DNA of 15,213 nt from assembly GCA_934668295.1 (NCBI GenBank), contig CAKUND010000033.1, positions 1 through 15,213 on the forward strand. Direction: 5' to 3'. Shown one piece after another: positions 7,495-14,337 of this stretch. Every line of letters begins with the position of its first letter. The stretch's first letter is position 1. Origin of the DNA: an uncultured Oscillospiraceae bacterium (lineage in GTDB: Bacteria; Bacillota; Clostridia; Oscillospirales; Oscillospiraceae). Made by a program: the position numbers and the translations under genes. Below the pieces are notes generated by a model. It was not told the DNA's origin. It did not search any database and saw nothing but the letters and a program-made list of their open reading frames with translations.

Positions 7495-9630
7495 TTACTT
7501 CTTATCCGCAGCGGCGGCGAGCTCCTTGAGCGCGTCCTTGCGGGAGAGGTTGACACGGCCCTTTTCATCGATCTCGGTGACCTTGACCCAGGTCATATCG
7601 CCGATGTTGAGCACGTCCTCGACCTTTTCAACGCGGCGGTTCTCCAGCTTGGAGATGTGGATCATGCCGTCCTTGCCGGGGGCCAGCTCGACAAACGCGC
7701 CGATGGGCAGGATGCGGACGACCTTGCCGTAGTACAGCTTGCCGACCTCGGGCACGAAGCAGATATCGTCGATCATCTTCTTGGCAGCGTCGCAGGAGGC
7801 GGCGTCGGGAGACGCGATGTGGATGGTGCCGTCGTCGTCGATGTCGACCTGTGCGCCGGACTCGGCCACGATCTTCTGGATCATGGAGCCGCCCTTGCCG
7901 ATGACCTCGCGGATCTTGTCCACATCGATCTTCATGGTGAGCATCTTGGGTGCGAACTCGGAGACATGGTCGCGCGGCTTGGCGATGCAGGGGATCATGA
8001 TCTCATTCAGGATCTCGAGACGGGCCTTGCGGCAGCGCTCGAGCGCGTCGGCGATGATCTCCATGGTCAGGCCGTCGTTCTTGAGGTCCATCTGGATGGC
8101 GGTGACGCCCTCGGTCGTACCGGCGACCTTGAAGTCCATCTCGCCGTGGAAGTCCTCAACGCCCTGAATGTCGGTGAAGGTTCTCCACGTGCCCGTTTCC
8201 TTGTCGGAGATCAGGCCGCAGGAAATACCGGCGACGGGACGCTTGATGGGCACGCCTGCGTCCATCAGAGCCAGCGTGGAGCCGCAGATGGAGGCCTGAG
8301 ACGTGGAGCCGTTGGAGGAAACGACCTCGGAGACGACGCGGATGGCATACGGGAACTCGTCGACGGACGGGATCACAGGCAGCAGGGCCTTTTCAGCCAG
8401 TGCGCCGTGGCCGATCTCGCGGCGGGAGGTGGAGCGGCTCGCACGGGCTTCGCCGGTTGACCACTGCGGCATATTATAGTGGTGGATATAGCGGCGCTCG
8501 GTCTCGTCGTAGATGGTGTCGAGCTTCTGCGCGGCGGAAAGCGTGTTCAGGGTGCAGACGGACAGAACCTGCGTCTGGCCTCTTGTAAACAGGCCGGAGC
8601 CGTGGACGCGCGGCAGAACGCCGACCTCGGCAGCCAGCGGGCGAATTTCGTCCGGCGTACGGCCGTCGACACGCTTGCCCTCGAGCAGCCACTTCTTGAC
8701 GATCTTCTTCTGCATCTTGTACAGGCACACGTCGATCTGGACATCCCAGTCCTCTGCATACTTCTCGCCGAACTTCTCTTTGAAATCGACAACAGCCTCA
8801 GTCAGACGGGCTTCACGGACGTTCTTGTCGTCGGTATCGAGCGCGTAGGCGATCTTGTCCAGACCGTACTCGCACAGATCGTCGAGCATATCGTGGTTGA
8901 CAGCGGCCTTTTCAAACGTGAACTTCGGCTTGCCGATGGCGTCAACGATGGTGTTGATGAACTCCACGACCTTGACGTTCGTCTCATGGGCCAGCTTGAT
9001 GCACTCCATGAGGATGTCTTCCTTGACCTCGTTGGCCTCGGTCTCGATCATGACGACCTTCTCGTGGGTCGAGGCGATGGTCACGAAGCACTGGCAGGCG
9101 TTGCGCTCGTCCTGCGAGGGGTTGACGATATATTTGCCGTCCAGATAGCAGACATTGGTGGTCGCGGTCGGGCCGTTCCAGGGAATGTCGGAGTAGGCAA
9201 TGACAAGAGACGAGCCGATGGAGGCGACGATCTCGACAGGGTTATCATAGTCCTGCGCGAGGATGGTGTTGGTCAGAACGACGTCGTTGCGGAGCTCCTC
9301 GTCGAACAGGGGGCGCATCGGGCGGTCGATGAGGCGGGAAATGAGCACGCCGCGGTCAGAGGGCTTGCCCTCACGGCGGTTAAAGGAACCGGGGATGCGG
9401 CCGACGGCATACATACGCTCCTCGACCTCGATGGTCAGCGGGAAATAGTCGATGCCGGCCTTGGGCAGCGGAGACGCAACAGCGGTGACGAGCACGACGG
9501 TATCGCCGTAGCGGCAGATGGCCTCTGCGTTGCAGAGCTCTGCGACCTTGCCGGTCTCGACGGTAAAGGTACGGCCGCCGATCTCGGTCTCAAAAATGTG
9601 GTGATTCGGATACTGCTTGTGGGTGATCAT
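7495..9630 (-). CDS. pnp: Polyribonucleotide nucleotidyltransferase (PNPase)
   Basis: 711 residues, a normal PNPase length. Two RNase PH-like domains are followed by KH and S1 RNA-binding domains. First core: EVEERMYAVGRIPGSFNRRE near 68-87, with FNRR at 83-86. Second core: RREIGHGALAEKALLPVIPS, VVSEVVSSNGSTSQAS, and the catalytic EDFHGEMDFKVAG with Asp 493 and Asp 499, matching E. coli Asp486/Asp492. KH: IREVIGKGGSMIQKI with GKGG at 578-581. S1: YYGKVVRILPIGAFVELAPG then GMIHISKL. Start ATG 9628-9630 has a strong AAGGAGGT at 9637-9644. It degrades RNA 3' to 5' by phosphorolysis. It lies downstream of rpsO and behind a long leader hairpin, suggesting the classical autoregulation. The stretch before RRE (SRSTS) differs from the more common GPG pattern. 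Confidence 0.98.
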   Translation of the reverse strand: MITHKQYPNHHIFETEIGGRTFTVETGKVAELCNAEAICRYGDTVVLVTAVASPLPKAGIDYFPLTIEVEERMYAVGRIPGSFNRREGKPSDRGVLISRLIDRPMRPLFDEELRNDVVLTNTILAQDYDNPVEIVASIGSSLVIAYSDIPWNGPTATTNVCYLDGKYIVNPSQDERNACQCFVTIASTHEKVVMIETEANEVKEDILMECIKLAHETNVKVVEFINTIVDAIGKPKFTFEKAAVNHDMLDDLCEYGLDKIAYALDTDDKNVREARLTEAVVDFKEKFGEKYAEDWDVQIDVCLYKMQKKIVKKWLLEGKRVDGRTPDEIRPLAAEVGVLPRVHGSGLFTRGQTQVLSVCTLNTLSAAQKLDTIYDETERRYIHHYNMPQWSTGEARASRSTSRREIGHGALAEKALLPVIPSVDEFPYAIRVVSEVVSSNGSTSQASICGSTLALMDAGVPIKRPVAGISCGLISDKETGTWRTFTDIQGVEDFHGEMDFKVAGTTEGVTAIQMDLKNDGLTMEIIADALERCRKARLEILNEIMIPCIAKPRDHVSEFAPKMLTMKIDVDKIREVIGKGGSMIQKIVAESGAQVDIDDDGTIHIASPDAASCDAAKKMIDDICFVPEVGKLYYGKVVRILPIGAFVELAPGKDGMIHISKLENRRVEKVEDVLNIGDMTWVKVTEIDEKGRVNLSRKDALKELAAAADKK

Positions 9631-9653
9631 GAAAGAACCTCCTTCGTTTTTGC

Positions 9654-9730
9654 GCGCGTGGGAGGTTTAGCACTTGAAACTGGCGTCTGGGGCAGACGCT
9701 ACTTTCAACTGCTAAATGGAACCCACGCGC
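9654..9730 (-). promoter_or_regulatory. Long leader hairpin immediately upstream of pnp
   Basis: Four stacked stems separated by small internal loops: 9654-9662/9722-9730 (9 bp), 9666-9672/9710-9716 (7 bp), 9674-9679/9703-9708 (6 bp) and 9683-9689/9693-9699 (7 bp), with a 3-nt tip. In the RNA it ends about 10 nt before the pnp ribosome site. In E. coli a leader duplex of pnp is cut by RNase III and then bound by PNPase, giving autoregulation; this hairpin has the right place and size. The structure is seen; its role is inferred. Confidence 0.85.
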
Positions 9731-9750
9731 AATAGAATGGCTGGATTTAT

Positions 9751-9780
9751 AAAAAAGGGCGGTCGCCCGACCGCCCTTTT
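9751..9780 (-). terminator. rpsO terminator in the rpsO-pnp interval
   Basis: On the minus strand AAAAGGGCGGTCG pairs with CGACCGCCC and is followed by six T (complement of 9751-9756). In + coordinates the arms are 9757-9765 and 9768-9776. It stops rpsO transcripts, though pnp may still receive read-through as in E. coli. Confidence 0.9.
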
Positions 9781-9788
9781 CCTATGAC

Positions 9789-10055
9789 TTACTTACGCAG
9801 GCCGAGCTTTGCAACGATTGCACGATAGCGGTTGATGTCCTTCTTGGCGAGGTAGTCGAGAAGGCTTCTGCGCTTGCCGACCATCATCAGAAGGCCGCGG
9901 CGGGAATGGTTGTCCTGCTTGTGCTCACGCAGATGCTCGGTCAGGGTGTTGATTCGGGCGGTGAGGACAGCGATCTGAACCTCAGGAGAACCGGTGTCGC
10001 CGGCATGGGTCGCGTACTGCTCGATAATGGCAGTCTTTTCTTCTTTACGCATCAT
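9789..10055 (-). CDS. rpsO: 30S ribosomal protein S15
   Basis: 88 residues, the usual S15 size. Family marks are [58 protein letters not shown] and the ending [12 protein letters not shown]. Start chosen at ATG 10053-10055 (MMRKEEK), with AAAGGTGG at 10067-10074 about 11 nt upstream; the next Met would be spaced farther from it. A longer frame to 10094 would add residues not seen in S15. S15 binds 16S rRNA early in assembly of the small subunit platform. The gene is followed by a terminator and pnp, the order known from E. coli and many bacteria, and preceded by a structured leader that may allow S15 to repress its own translation. Confidence 0.98.
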   Translation of the reverse strand: MMRKEEKTAIIEQYATHAGDTGSPEVQIAVLTARINTLTEHLREHKQDNHSRRGLLMMVGKRRSLLDYLAKKDINRYRAIVAKLGLRK

Positions 10056-10111
10056 AGTTGTGTTTCCACCTTTCAAAATATTCCCTGGATCCAAGTATCG
10101 GGCAGGCAGAA

Positions 10112-10156
10112 GACCCGCGTGAAAGCGGGCGGTGTCCCGAAACTGGGAAACGGGTC
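10112..10156 (-). promoter_or_regulatory. rpsO leader with mutually exclusive stems (possible S15 autoregulation site)
   Basis: Segment 10112-10117 (GACCCG on +) can pair with 10151-10156 (CGGGTC), enclosing a short hairpin 10135-10138/10145-10148. Alternatively 10114-10118 pairs with 10125-10129. The two folds share bases, so only one can form. S15 is known to repress rpsO through leader structures that differ between bacteria. This lies 57-101 nt upstream of the start. Pairings are seen; function is inferred. Confidence 0.45.
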
Positions 10157-10184
10157 GCAGCGCATGGCGCTACTTGCTAAGAAT

Positions 10185-10212
10185 ATCATACAGAACGCGA
10201 AAAGTAAAGCAA
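10185..10212 (-). promoter_or_regulatory. rpsO promoter
   Basis: On the minus strand TTGCTT (complement of 10207-10212), 16-bp spacer, TATGAT (complement of 10185-10190). An overlapping alternative is TTTACT, 17 bp, TATTCT. Either starts a leader of about 120 nt before rpsO. Confidence 0.65.
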
Positions 10213-10251
10213 AAATTGCCCGGATCTTCTGAAATTTTTCGGTTTCCCCCA

Positions 10252-10292
10252 AGCAACCGCTGATCCGATCGGCAAGAGTTGTCAGCGGTTGC
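10252..10292 (+). repeat. Hairpin copy of the riboswitch-arm repeat, upstream of aspartate kinase
   Basis: Positions 10252-10287 match 4228-4263 in 29 of 36 positions; five of the seven differences are C/T or A/G changes in pairing arms and loop. This copy folds on its own: GCAACCGCTGA (10253-10263) pairs perfectly with TCAGCGGTTGC (10282-10292), with a palindrome CCGATCGG in the loop. It lies in the rpsO-aspartate kinase divergent region, with no T-run after it, so it is not a plain terminator. Confidence 0.7.
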
Positions 10293-10363
10293 CTGCGAGG
10301 ACAGAATTCGACAGGGCGGCATAGTATGGCGTGGGACCATCATTCCCGAAAGGAGGGAGGTTT

Positions 10364-11647
10364 ATGCTGAAGGTCACAAAATTCGGCGGCTCGTCGCTGT
10401 GCGACAGCGCGGGCTTTTTGCGCGTGCGCGAGATCGTGCTTGCAGACCCGGCGCGGCGCGTCGTCGTCGTGTCGGCGGCCGGCAAGCGTCATGCCGCCGA
10501 CCACAAGATCACCGATCTTCTCTATCTCTGCCACGCACATCTGCAATACGGCGTGAGCTGCTGGGATCTCTGGCGCAGGATCGCCGACCGCTATCGCGAG
10601 ATCCGCGACGGCTGCTGCCTGACGCTGCCCATCGAGGCCGAGCTCGACGCGATCTATGCCGCCATGCGCCGCGAGACGCCACAGGACTGGATCGTCTCAC
10701 GGGGCGAATATCTTTCCGCGCGGCTGATGGCAGATCTGCTGGGCTTTGAATTTGTCGACGCAAAGGATTGGCTGCTGTTCGACGCTGCCGGACGCGTCCG
10801 GCAGGACGCGTCCTATGCCGCGCTCGGCTCGCTTGCCGACGGGCGGAAGATCGTCACGCCGGGCTTTTACGGCGCACTGCCGGACGGCGCGGTCCATACG
10901 CTTCCGCGCGGCGGCTCCGACGTGACGGGCGCGCTGGCCGCAGCCGCGCTGCACGCGGATCTGTACGAAAACTGGACAGATGTGGCAGGCGTACTTGCGG
11001 CCGATCCGAAGCTTATCAAGGATCCCGCGCCGGTCGGCCAGCTGCGCTATGAGGAGCTGCAGACGCTCTCGCGCGTCGGCATGCAGATCCTGCACGAAGA
11101 CGCGATCGCGCCGGTCCGGCAGGCGCAGATCCCGCTGCGCATCTGCAGCACGTTCGAGCCGGAAAAGCCCGGTACGCTCGTCCGGCCGCAGGTGGAGCCC
11201 GGCGGCGGGCAGATCTGCTTCGCCGGCCGGCGGCAGCTTGCCATGCTGCGCCTGAGCTGCCCGCAGGAGCCGGACGCGGAAGCAAAGCTGGCCGCCATTC
11301 TGGCACAGGCGCAGCTTGCGCCGTTTTCCGTGCAGAGCGTGTGCGGTGAGCTCACGGCGCTTCTGCCGATGGAACCGGGCTCCGAACATCTGCACCGTCT
11401 GCGGGAGCAGGCTGCACAGGCGCTGCGTCCGCAATCGTGCACGCTGCGCGAAAATTTGAGCGTTCTGGCCGCGCTCTGCCGCTCGACCGCCGCCGTGCCG
11501 GCGCTGCTCCGCGCGGTCGAAATGAGCGGCGCGCCGGTTCACCTGCTGCAAAAATGCGGCGCCTGCGCGCTCCTGCTCGTCAACGACAGCCAATACGAGC
11601 AGTCCCTGCGCGCTGCCTACGCCGCCAGCCGCGATCTGCACGATTGA
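10364..11647 (+). CDS. Aspartate kinase
   Basis: 427 residues from ATG 10364, chosen for the AGGAGGGAGG site at 10351-10360; a frame from 10331 has no such site. The kinase domain opens with KVTKFGGSS (Lys 6) and has VSRGEYLSARLMA, LPRGGSDVTGA (GGSDVTG at 183-189) and YENWTDVAGVLAADPKLI. Then come EELQTLSRVGMQILHEDAI and PLRICSTFEPEKPGTLV. This enzyme phosphorylates aspartate, the first step to lysine, threonine, methionine and diaminopimelate. The C-terminal 150 residues should be two ACT regulatory domains, but they are divergent: I see no clear GVAA-type glycine loops, so allosteric control may differ. It is divergent from rpsO and monocistronic by appearance. Confidence 0.95.
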   Translation: MLKVTKFGGSSLCDSAGFLRVREIVLADPARRVVVVSAAGKRHAADHKITDLLYLCHAHLQYGVSCWDLWRRIADRYREIRDGCCLTLPIEAELDAIYAAMRRETPQDWIVSRGEYLSARLMADLLGFEFVDAKDWLLFDAAGRVRQDASYAALGSLADGRKIVTPGFYGALPDGAVHTLPRGGSDVTGALAAAALHADLYENWTDVAGVLAADPKLIKDPAPVGQLRYEELQTLSRVGMQILHEDAIAPVRQAQIPLRICSTFEPEKPGTLVRPQVEPGGGQICFAGRRQLAMLRLSCPQEPDAEAKLAAILAQAQLAPFSVQSVCGELTALLPMEPGSEHLHRLREQAAQALRPQSCTLRENLSVLAALCRSTAAVPALLRAVEMSGAPVHLLQKCGACALLLVNDSQYEQSLRAAYAASRDLHD

Positions 11648-11673
11648 CAACCGAAACGCGGATATGCTAGAAT
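11644..11673 (+). promoter_or_regulatory. Strong promoter overlapping the aspartate kinase stop
   Basis: TTGACA at 11644-11649, 18-bp spacer, TAGAAT at 11668-11673 with an extended TGC just before it. The -35 overlaps the aspartate kinase stop codon. Transcription would begin near 11680, within the following hairpin, and run through the tRNA-like remnant into the zinc-cluster gene. Confidence 0.8.
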
Positions 11674-11675
11674 AT

Positions 11676-11704
11676 ACGGCAGTCAGAGCAATTCTGACTG
11701 CCGT
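11676..11704 (+). repeat. Perfect 12-bp hairpin at the transcription start
   Basis: ACGGCAGTCAGA (11676-11687) pairs perfectly with TCTGACTGCCGT (11693-11704) around a 5-nt loop. It immediately follows a -10 box and has no T-run after it, so a 5' RNA stabiliser or an operator is more likely than a terminator. Confidence 0.7.
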
Positions 11705-11775
11705 GAATTGGCAGCCACGATGGATTTCGGTGATGTCACCTTGGTGAAAGGTTTTTGTTATGTGTTGACGCGGGA
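11701..11775 (+). pseudogene. Decayed tRNA-Leu copy
   Basis: Positions 11705-11731 match 12529-12555 of the intact tRNA-Leu at 25 of 27 positions, covering the D arm through the anticodon loop. CCGTG before it also matches after a short gap. An AGGTT at 11749-11753 falls 44 nt from the start of the match, against 45 nt for the T-arm AGGTT of the intact gene. The right half of the anticodon stem, the T loop and the acceptor end no longer pair, and the anticodon position reads TCG instead of TAG. Right boundary is approximate. Confidence 0.75.
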
Positions 11776-11816
11776 TTTATGTACCGTCGTTGACAAGCAC
11801 TTGGAGGGAGACGCTT

Positions 11817-12470
11817 ATGGCGCAAGCGGCATCAAAAGGAAACTGCTATCTTTGCGGGGAAACGATTTCCAAAACAGCATTTAAGAAGCATCTGCTGGAA
11901 AAGCACAATGATGCTGCCGGCGATGCGCAGACGTGCAAGCTGCTGAAGGTGGAGGGCGCAGACGAAAAGGCGTATTGGCTGTATCTGGATATGCCGGTGA
12001 GCGCCACGCTAAAAACGCTCGATCGGTTTCTGCGGGATATCTGGCTGGAATGCTGTGGGCACGAAAGCGCATTTTTTGTGGGGAACTATGAGCAACTCTC
12101 GAAAAACACCATGGTCGGGATGCTGCGCGATGGGCTCAAGCTCCATTATGAGTATGATTTCGGCTCTACAACGGAGCTGACGATCACGGTGGTGGGAACA
12201 CTGCTGCGCCCGAAGCAGCGCAGATCCGTTCGTCTGCTCGGGAGAAATGAGCCGATCCGCTTCCTGTGCGGGAAATGCGGAAAGGAAGCCGATTGGATAT
12301 GCTGCGAATGCGAATGGGAGGATCAGTATCCGTATTTCTGCGAAGACTGCATGGAAAGCCATCCGCACGATTCTGCGCTTCCAATCGTTAATTCTCCGCG
12401 TATGGGCGTGTGCGGCTATTGCGGAGAGGACGACGTCTATACCTTTGACCCGGCTCCGTTTTTGAAGTAA
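11817..12470 (+). CDS. pRiA4b ORF-3-like protein with N-terminal zinc finger and C-terminal Cys clusters
   Basis: 217 residues from ATG 11817 with TGGAGGGAG at 11802-11810; a TTG start at 11790 is possible but has no such site. Residues 10-30 form a C2H2-like finger: Cys 10, Cys 13, His 25, His 30. Residues about 53-130 resemble the plasmid pRiA4b ORF-3 family, with YWLYLDMPVSATLKTLDRFL and the HYEYDFGS signature. The C-terminal third holds several Cys pairs: 151/154, 162/165, 175/178 with His 182/184, and 199/202, likely two or more zinc ribbons. No catalytic function is established for this family, and it is often linked to mobile or plasmid DNA. It lies between a decayed and an intact tRNA-Leu, which fits acquired DNA. 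A nucleic-acid-binding role is a guess. Confidence 0.8.
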   Translation: MAQAASKGNCYLCGETISKTAFKKHLLEKHNDAAGDAQTCKLLKVEGADEKAYWLYLDMPVSATLKTLDRFLRDIWLECCGHESAFFVGNYEQLSKNTMVGMLRDGLKLHYEYDFGSTTELTITVVGTLLRPKQRRSVRLLGRNEPIRFLCGKCGKEADWICCECEWEDQYPYFCEDCMESHPHDSALPIVNSPRMGVCGYCGEDDVYTFDPAPFLK

Positions 12471-12473
12471 AAA
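12445..12473 (+). promoter_or_regulatory. Probable tRNA-Leu promoter
   Basis: TTGACC at 12445-12450, 17-bp spacer, TAAAAA at 12468-12473, overlapping the end of the zinc-cluster gene. A hairpin (CAGGCGA 12475-12481 with TCGCCTG 12505-12511, plus inner CGGCG/CGCCG) separates it from the tRNA. Confidence 0.55.
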
Positions 12474-12516
12474 TCAGGCGACCGGCGGACGCTTACGCCG
12501 CAGCTCGCCTGTATAT

Positions 12517-12599
12517 GCGCCCGTGGTGGAATTGGCAGACACGATGGATTTAGGTTCCATTGCGCAAGCGTGCAGGTTCAAGTCCTGTCGGGCGCACCA
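12517..12599 (+). tRNA. tRNA-Leu (anticodon TAG)
   Basis: Acceptor stem GCGCCCG (12517-12523) pairs with CGGGCGC (12589-12595), then A and an encoded CCA at 12597-12599. The anticodon stem ATGGA/TCCAT encloses loop TTTAGGT with anticodon TAG at 12551-12553, reading CUA-type leucine codons. A long variable arm (near 12561-12570), the class II mark, and T arm GCAGG-TTCAAGT-CCTGT follow. All arms pair, so this copy appears functional, unlike the decayed copy at 11701. Confidence 0.95.
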
Positions 12600-12608
12600 C
12601 TCAGAAAT

Positions 12609-12666
12609 GACCTTTGGATGTCAGGCAGCCGCGCAGGGCGCGCCCGCCTCGACAGCAAAGGTCTTT
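12609..12666 (+). terminator. Hairpin downstream of tRNA-Leu, likely terminator
   Basis: GACCTTTG (12609-12616) pairs with CAAAGGTC (12656-12663), with inner TGTC/GACA, GGC/GCC and GCGC/GCGC pairings. A short TTT then CTT follows. It begins 10 nt after the tRNA CCA. Confidence 0.6.
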
Positions 12667-12674
12667 CTTCGTTC

Positions 12675-12714
12675 AAAATCGTGGCCGCTGACGCTGGGCC
12701 ACGATTTTGTTTTT
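12675..12714 (+). terminator. Rho-independent terminator
   Basis: AAAATCGTGGCC (12675-12686) pairs with GGCCACGATTTT (12697-12708), followed by a T-run to 12714. It is the second stop after tRNA-Leu and separates it from the opposing recombinase fragment. Confidence 0.9.
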
Positions 12715-12735
12715 GAGGCGATTGATTTACGGTGT

Positions 12736-13140
12736 TCAAGTACCGGTTTCGTGAGCAGATGAGTGCCCGTCGCAGTTTAGTTTCTCCATCACCAGTTCGT
12801 CAATCTCCTGCTCCAATCGCTGGATTTCTTTCTGCAAAGTCAAACAGTGGACATCGAGGACTGGTTTCCTCAATACCCACTGTTTCTGTAACTGTGCGGT
12901 CTTTTTTAGTTCCGCTGCGTATTGTTCTCGCAGCTTTTCTGTATAATCCCAGACGGCTTTATCCAGAACTTCTTCGTGAATGCGGTGAGAGCTGCAATAG
13001 CCTTTTCCGTTCCGTTGGTAGCCCCGGCAGATGTATTCCACACGGCGGCTGCCGTTCCAGTAACGGATCATGGGACTGAACACGTTCCCGCATTCTTGAC
13101 AGGTCAGCAGTCCAGCGTAGGTTAACCGGAATTTTCTTGC
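12736..13140 (-). pseudogene. C-terminal fragment of a large serine recombinase (TnpX-type)
   Basis: An open frame continues left to 12736 and contains the zinc beta-ribbon end of the family: RLTYAGLLTCQECGNVF, then IRYWNGSRRVEYICRGYQRN and GYCSSHRIHEEVLD. The four Cys are CxxC, then YIC and YCSSH. A Lys/Glu/Gln-rich coiled-coil tail with LQKEIQRLEQEIDELVMEK follows, as in this family. The frame is open upstream to 13335, but that part crosses a bidirectional terminator and has no family similarity. The catalytic N-terminal domain and the central recombinase domain are missing. It lies in the same orientation as an N-terminal fragment at 15013-15213, so both probably come from one gene. No activity expected. 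Confidence 0.85.
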
Positions 13141-13176
13141 AGAATAGCAAGCAAATCCGGTGAGTACCCACACCGG

Positions 13177-13219
13177 AAAAACAGGGCGTTCCGGCTGACT
13201 GCCGAAACGCTCTGTTTTT
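13177..13219. terminator. Bidirectional terminator at the broken edge of the recombinase fragment
   Basis: AAAAACAG (13177-13184) pairs with CTGTTTTT (13212-13219), with inner GCGTT/AACGC (13186-13190/13206-13210) and GGC/GCC. T-runs occur on both strands. A second small hairpin (13156-13162/13171-13177) overlaps its left edge. It marks foreign sequence joined to the recombinase remnant. Confidence 0.8.
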
Positions 13220-13391
13220 ATATTTTGGGGATAGTCCCAAACCCATTGGATAACAGAAATTGAATTTCCATTTTTGCAAAGCATCTTGAACGAAAGCCGG
13301 GTATAATGCAGACAGTAAAGGGGCTTGGTTCTCATGTTTTTTCAATATGGTGATTAGAAAGCGACATATTTAGACCATGTGTAATATTTTC

Positions 13392-14267
13392 CTAAGTCTC
13401 CGTCGCATTGCGGTTCGCTTTCTTCGCTTCCCGCTTCACGCGCCAGATGGCAAGTGTGCGCACGAGCAAAACGTTGACGAGTGCCAAACGCACATAGCTA
13501 TACAGAACGTTGATGAAGAAATATGGGGAGAACTTGCTGTAGGTGAGCGGCATGAGCGGCATGATGCCGTAGCTCATCAAAAGCGGTAGCACGACGAGCG
13601 CGGCGAGCCAGCCGACGATAAGCCACGTAACCTCTTTTTTCGTTGCGGGCAGCTTGAGCGCACGGTAGGAGCGCATCGTGCAGACGATCATCACGAGCAT
13701 AGCGAAAAACTGCACCCACGCGATAGCAAGACACATATAGTTCATCTCATACGTCCATAGGTGCGTCATGAAGATGGTCGTCCACGAAACGCCGATCGCA
13801 AAGCGGAGGTAAAAATCAACGCAGAGATAGACCGCCCAGCCGCAGCAGAGGCCAACACGCCGCTTCACAGCAAAGCAGATGATGCCGCAGATGAGGAACG
13901 GTGACGCGAACAGCAGCCCTGTCAGCAGATCACCGGCGAGCAGCAGGCAGAAAACCAGAATGACTGCACCAGTACACAGTAAAACTGTTCCAGCGATGGT
14001 ACGGCGCTTTTCACGCTCGGGTGTTGCCTGCGGTGCAAAGGACGCGGGCACAGGTTCTGTCTTCGGCACGTCTTCACCACGCACGAGTTCGTCAAGTGTC
14101 ACTCCAAAAAGCTCAGAGAGTTTTAAGAGCTTGTCGAGTTCGGGAATAGATGCGTCGGTCTCCCATTTGGATACGCTCTGGCGTGAGATATCCAGCGCGT
14201 CGGCAAGGTCGCCCTGCGACCAGTTCTTCTGTGTTCGCAGGCGTACAATATTCTCTCCAAGTGTCAT
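13392..14267 (-). CDS. XRE-family regulator fused to a multi-pass membrane domain
   Basis: 291 residues from ATG 14265-14267, with AAAGGAGA at 14276-14283. Residues 1-65 are an HTH_3 domain: NIVRLRTQKNWSQGDLADAL then DISRQSVSKWETDASIPELD and ELFGVTLDELVRGE. A charged linker follows to about residue 88. The rest is hydrophobic, with about five to six membrane segments, such as TIAGTVLLCTGAVILVFCLL, LLFASPFLICGIICFAV and WLIVGWLAALVVLPLLM, ending in a Lys/Arg-rich tail. Such fusions are common in Firmicutes, but their signal and targets are usually unknown. It lies between the two halves of a broken serine recombinase in the same orientation, so it probably arrived with the event that broke it. 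Its promoter is unclear; palindromes at 14338-14365 could be its operator. Confidence 0.88.
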   Translation of the reverse strand: MTLGENIVRLRTQKNWSQGDLADALDISRQSVSKWETDASIPELDKLLKLSELFGVTLDELVRGEDVPKTEPVPASFAPQATPEREKRRTIAGTVLLCTGAVILVFCLLLAGDLLTGLLFASPFLICGIICFAVKRRVGLCCGWAVYLCVDFYLRFAIGVSWTTIFMTHLWTYEMNYMCLAIAWVQFFAMLVMIVCTMRSYRALKLPATKKEVTWLIVGWLAALVVLPLLMSYGIMPLMPLTYSKFSPYFFINVLYSYVRLALVNVLLVRTLAIWRVKREAKKANRNATET

Positions 14268-14337
14268 GGACGGGTTCTCCTTTGCAGATTTTCTGTGTTC
14301 AGTTTATCAAAAGAGGCTCGAAAAGTCCACCAAGCGA

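Noticed and set aside
7411..8460. 349-residue plus-strand open frame
   Set aside because: It crosses the btuD-pnp terminator and then runs antisense to pnp; composition is that of a shadow frame.
8479..9735. 418-residue plus-strand open frame
   Set aside because: It lies fully antisense to pnp, is rich in Asp/Val/Leu from reversed codons, has no ribosome site and no recognisable domain. It is a GC-rich shadow.
12716..12727. 12-base match AGGCGATTGATT to the riboswitch arm at 4368
   Set aside because: A 12-base match is expected by chance several times in a window this size, and similarity does not extend beyond it.
13302..13308. TATAAT-like box on the plus strand near 13302
   Set aside because: No acceptable -35 at 16-18 bp and no plus-strand gene follows it.
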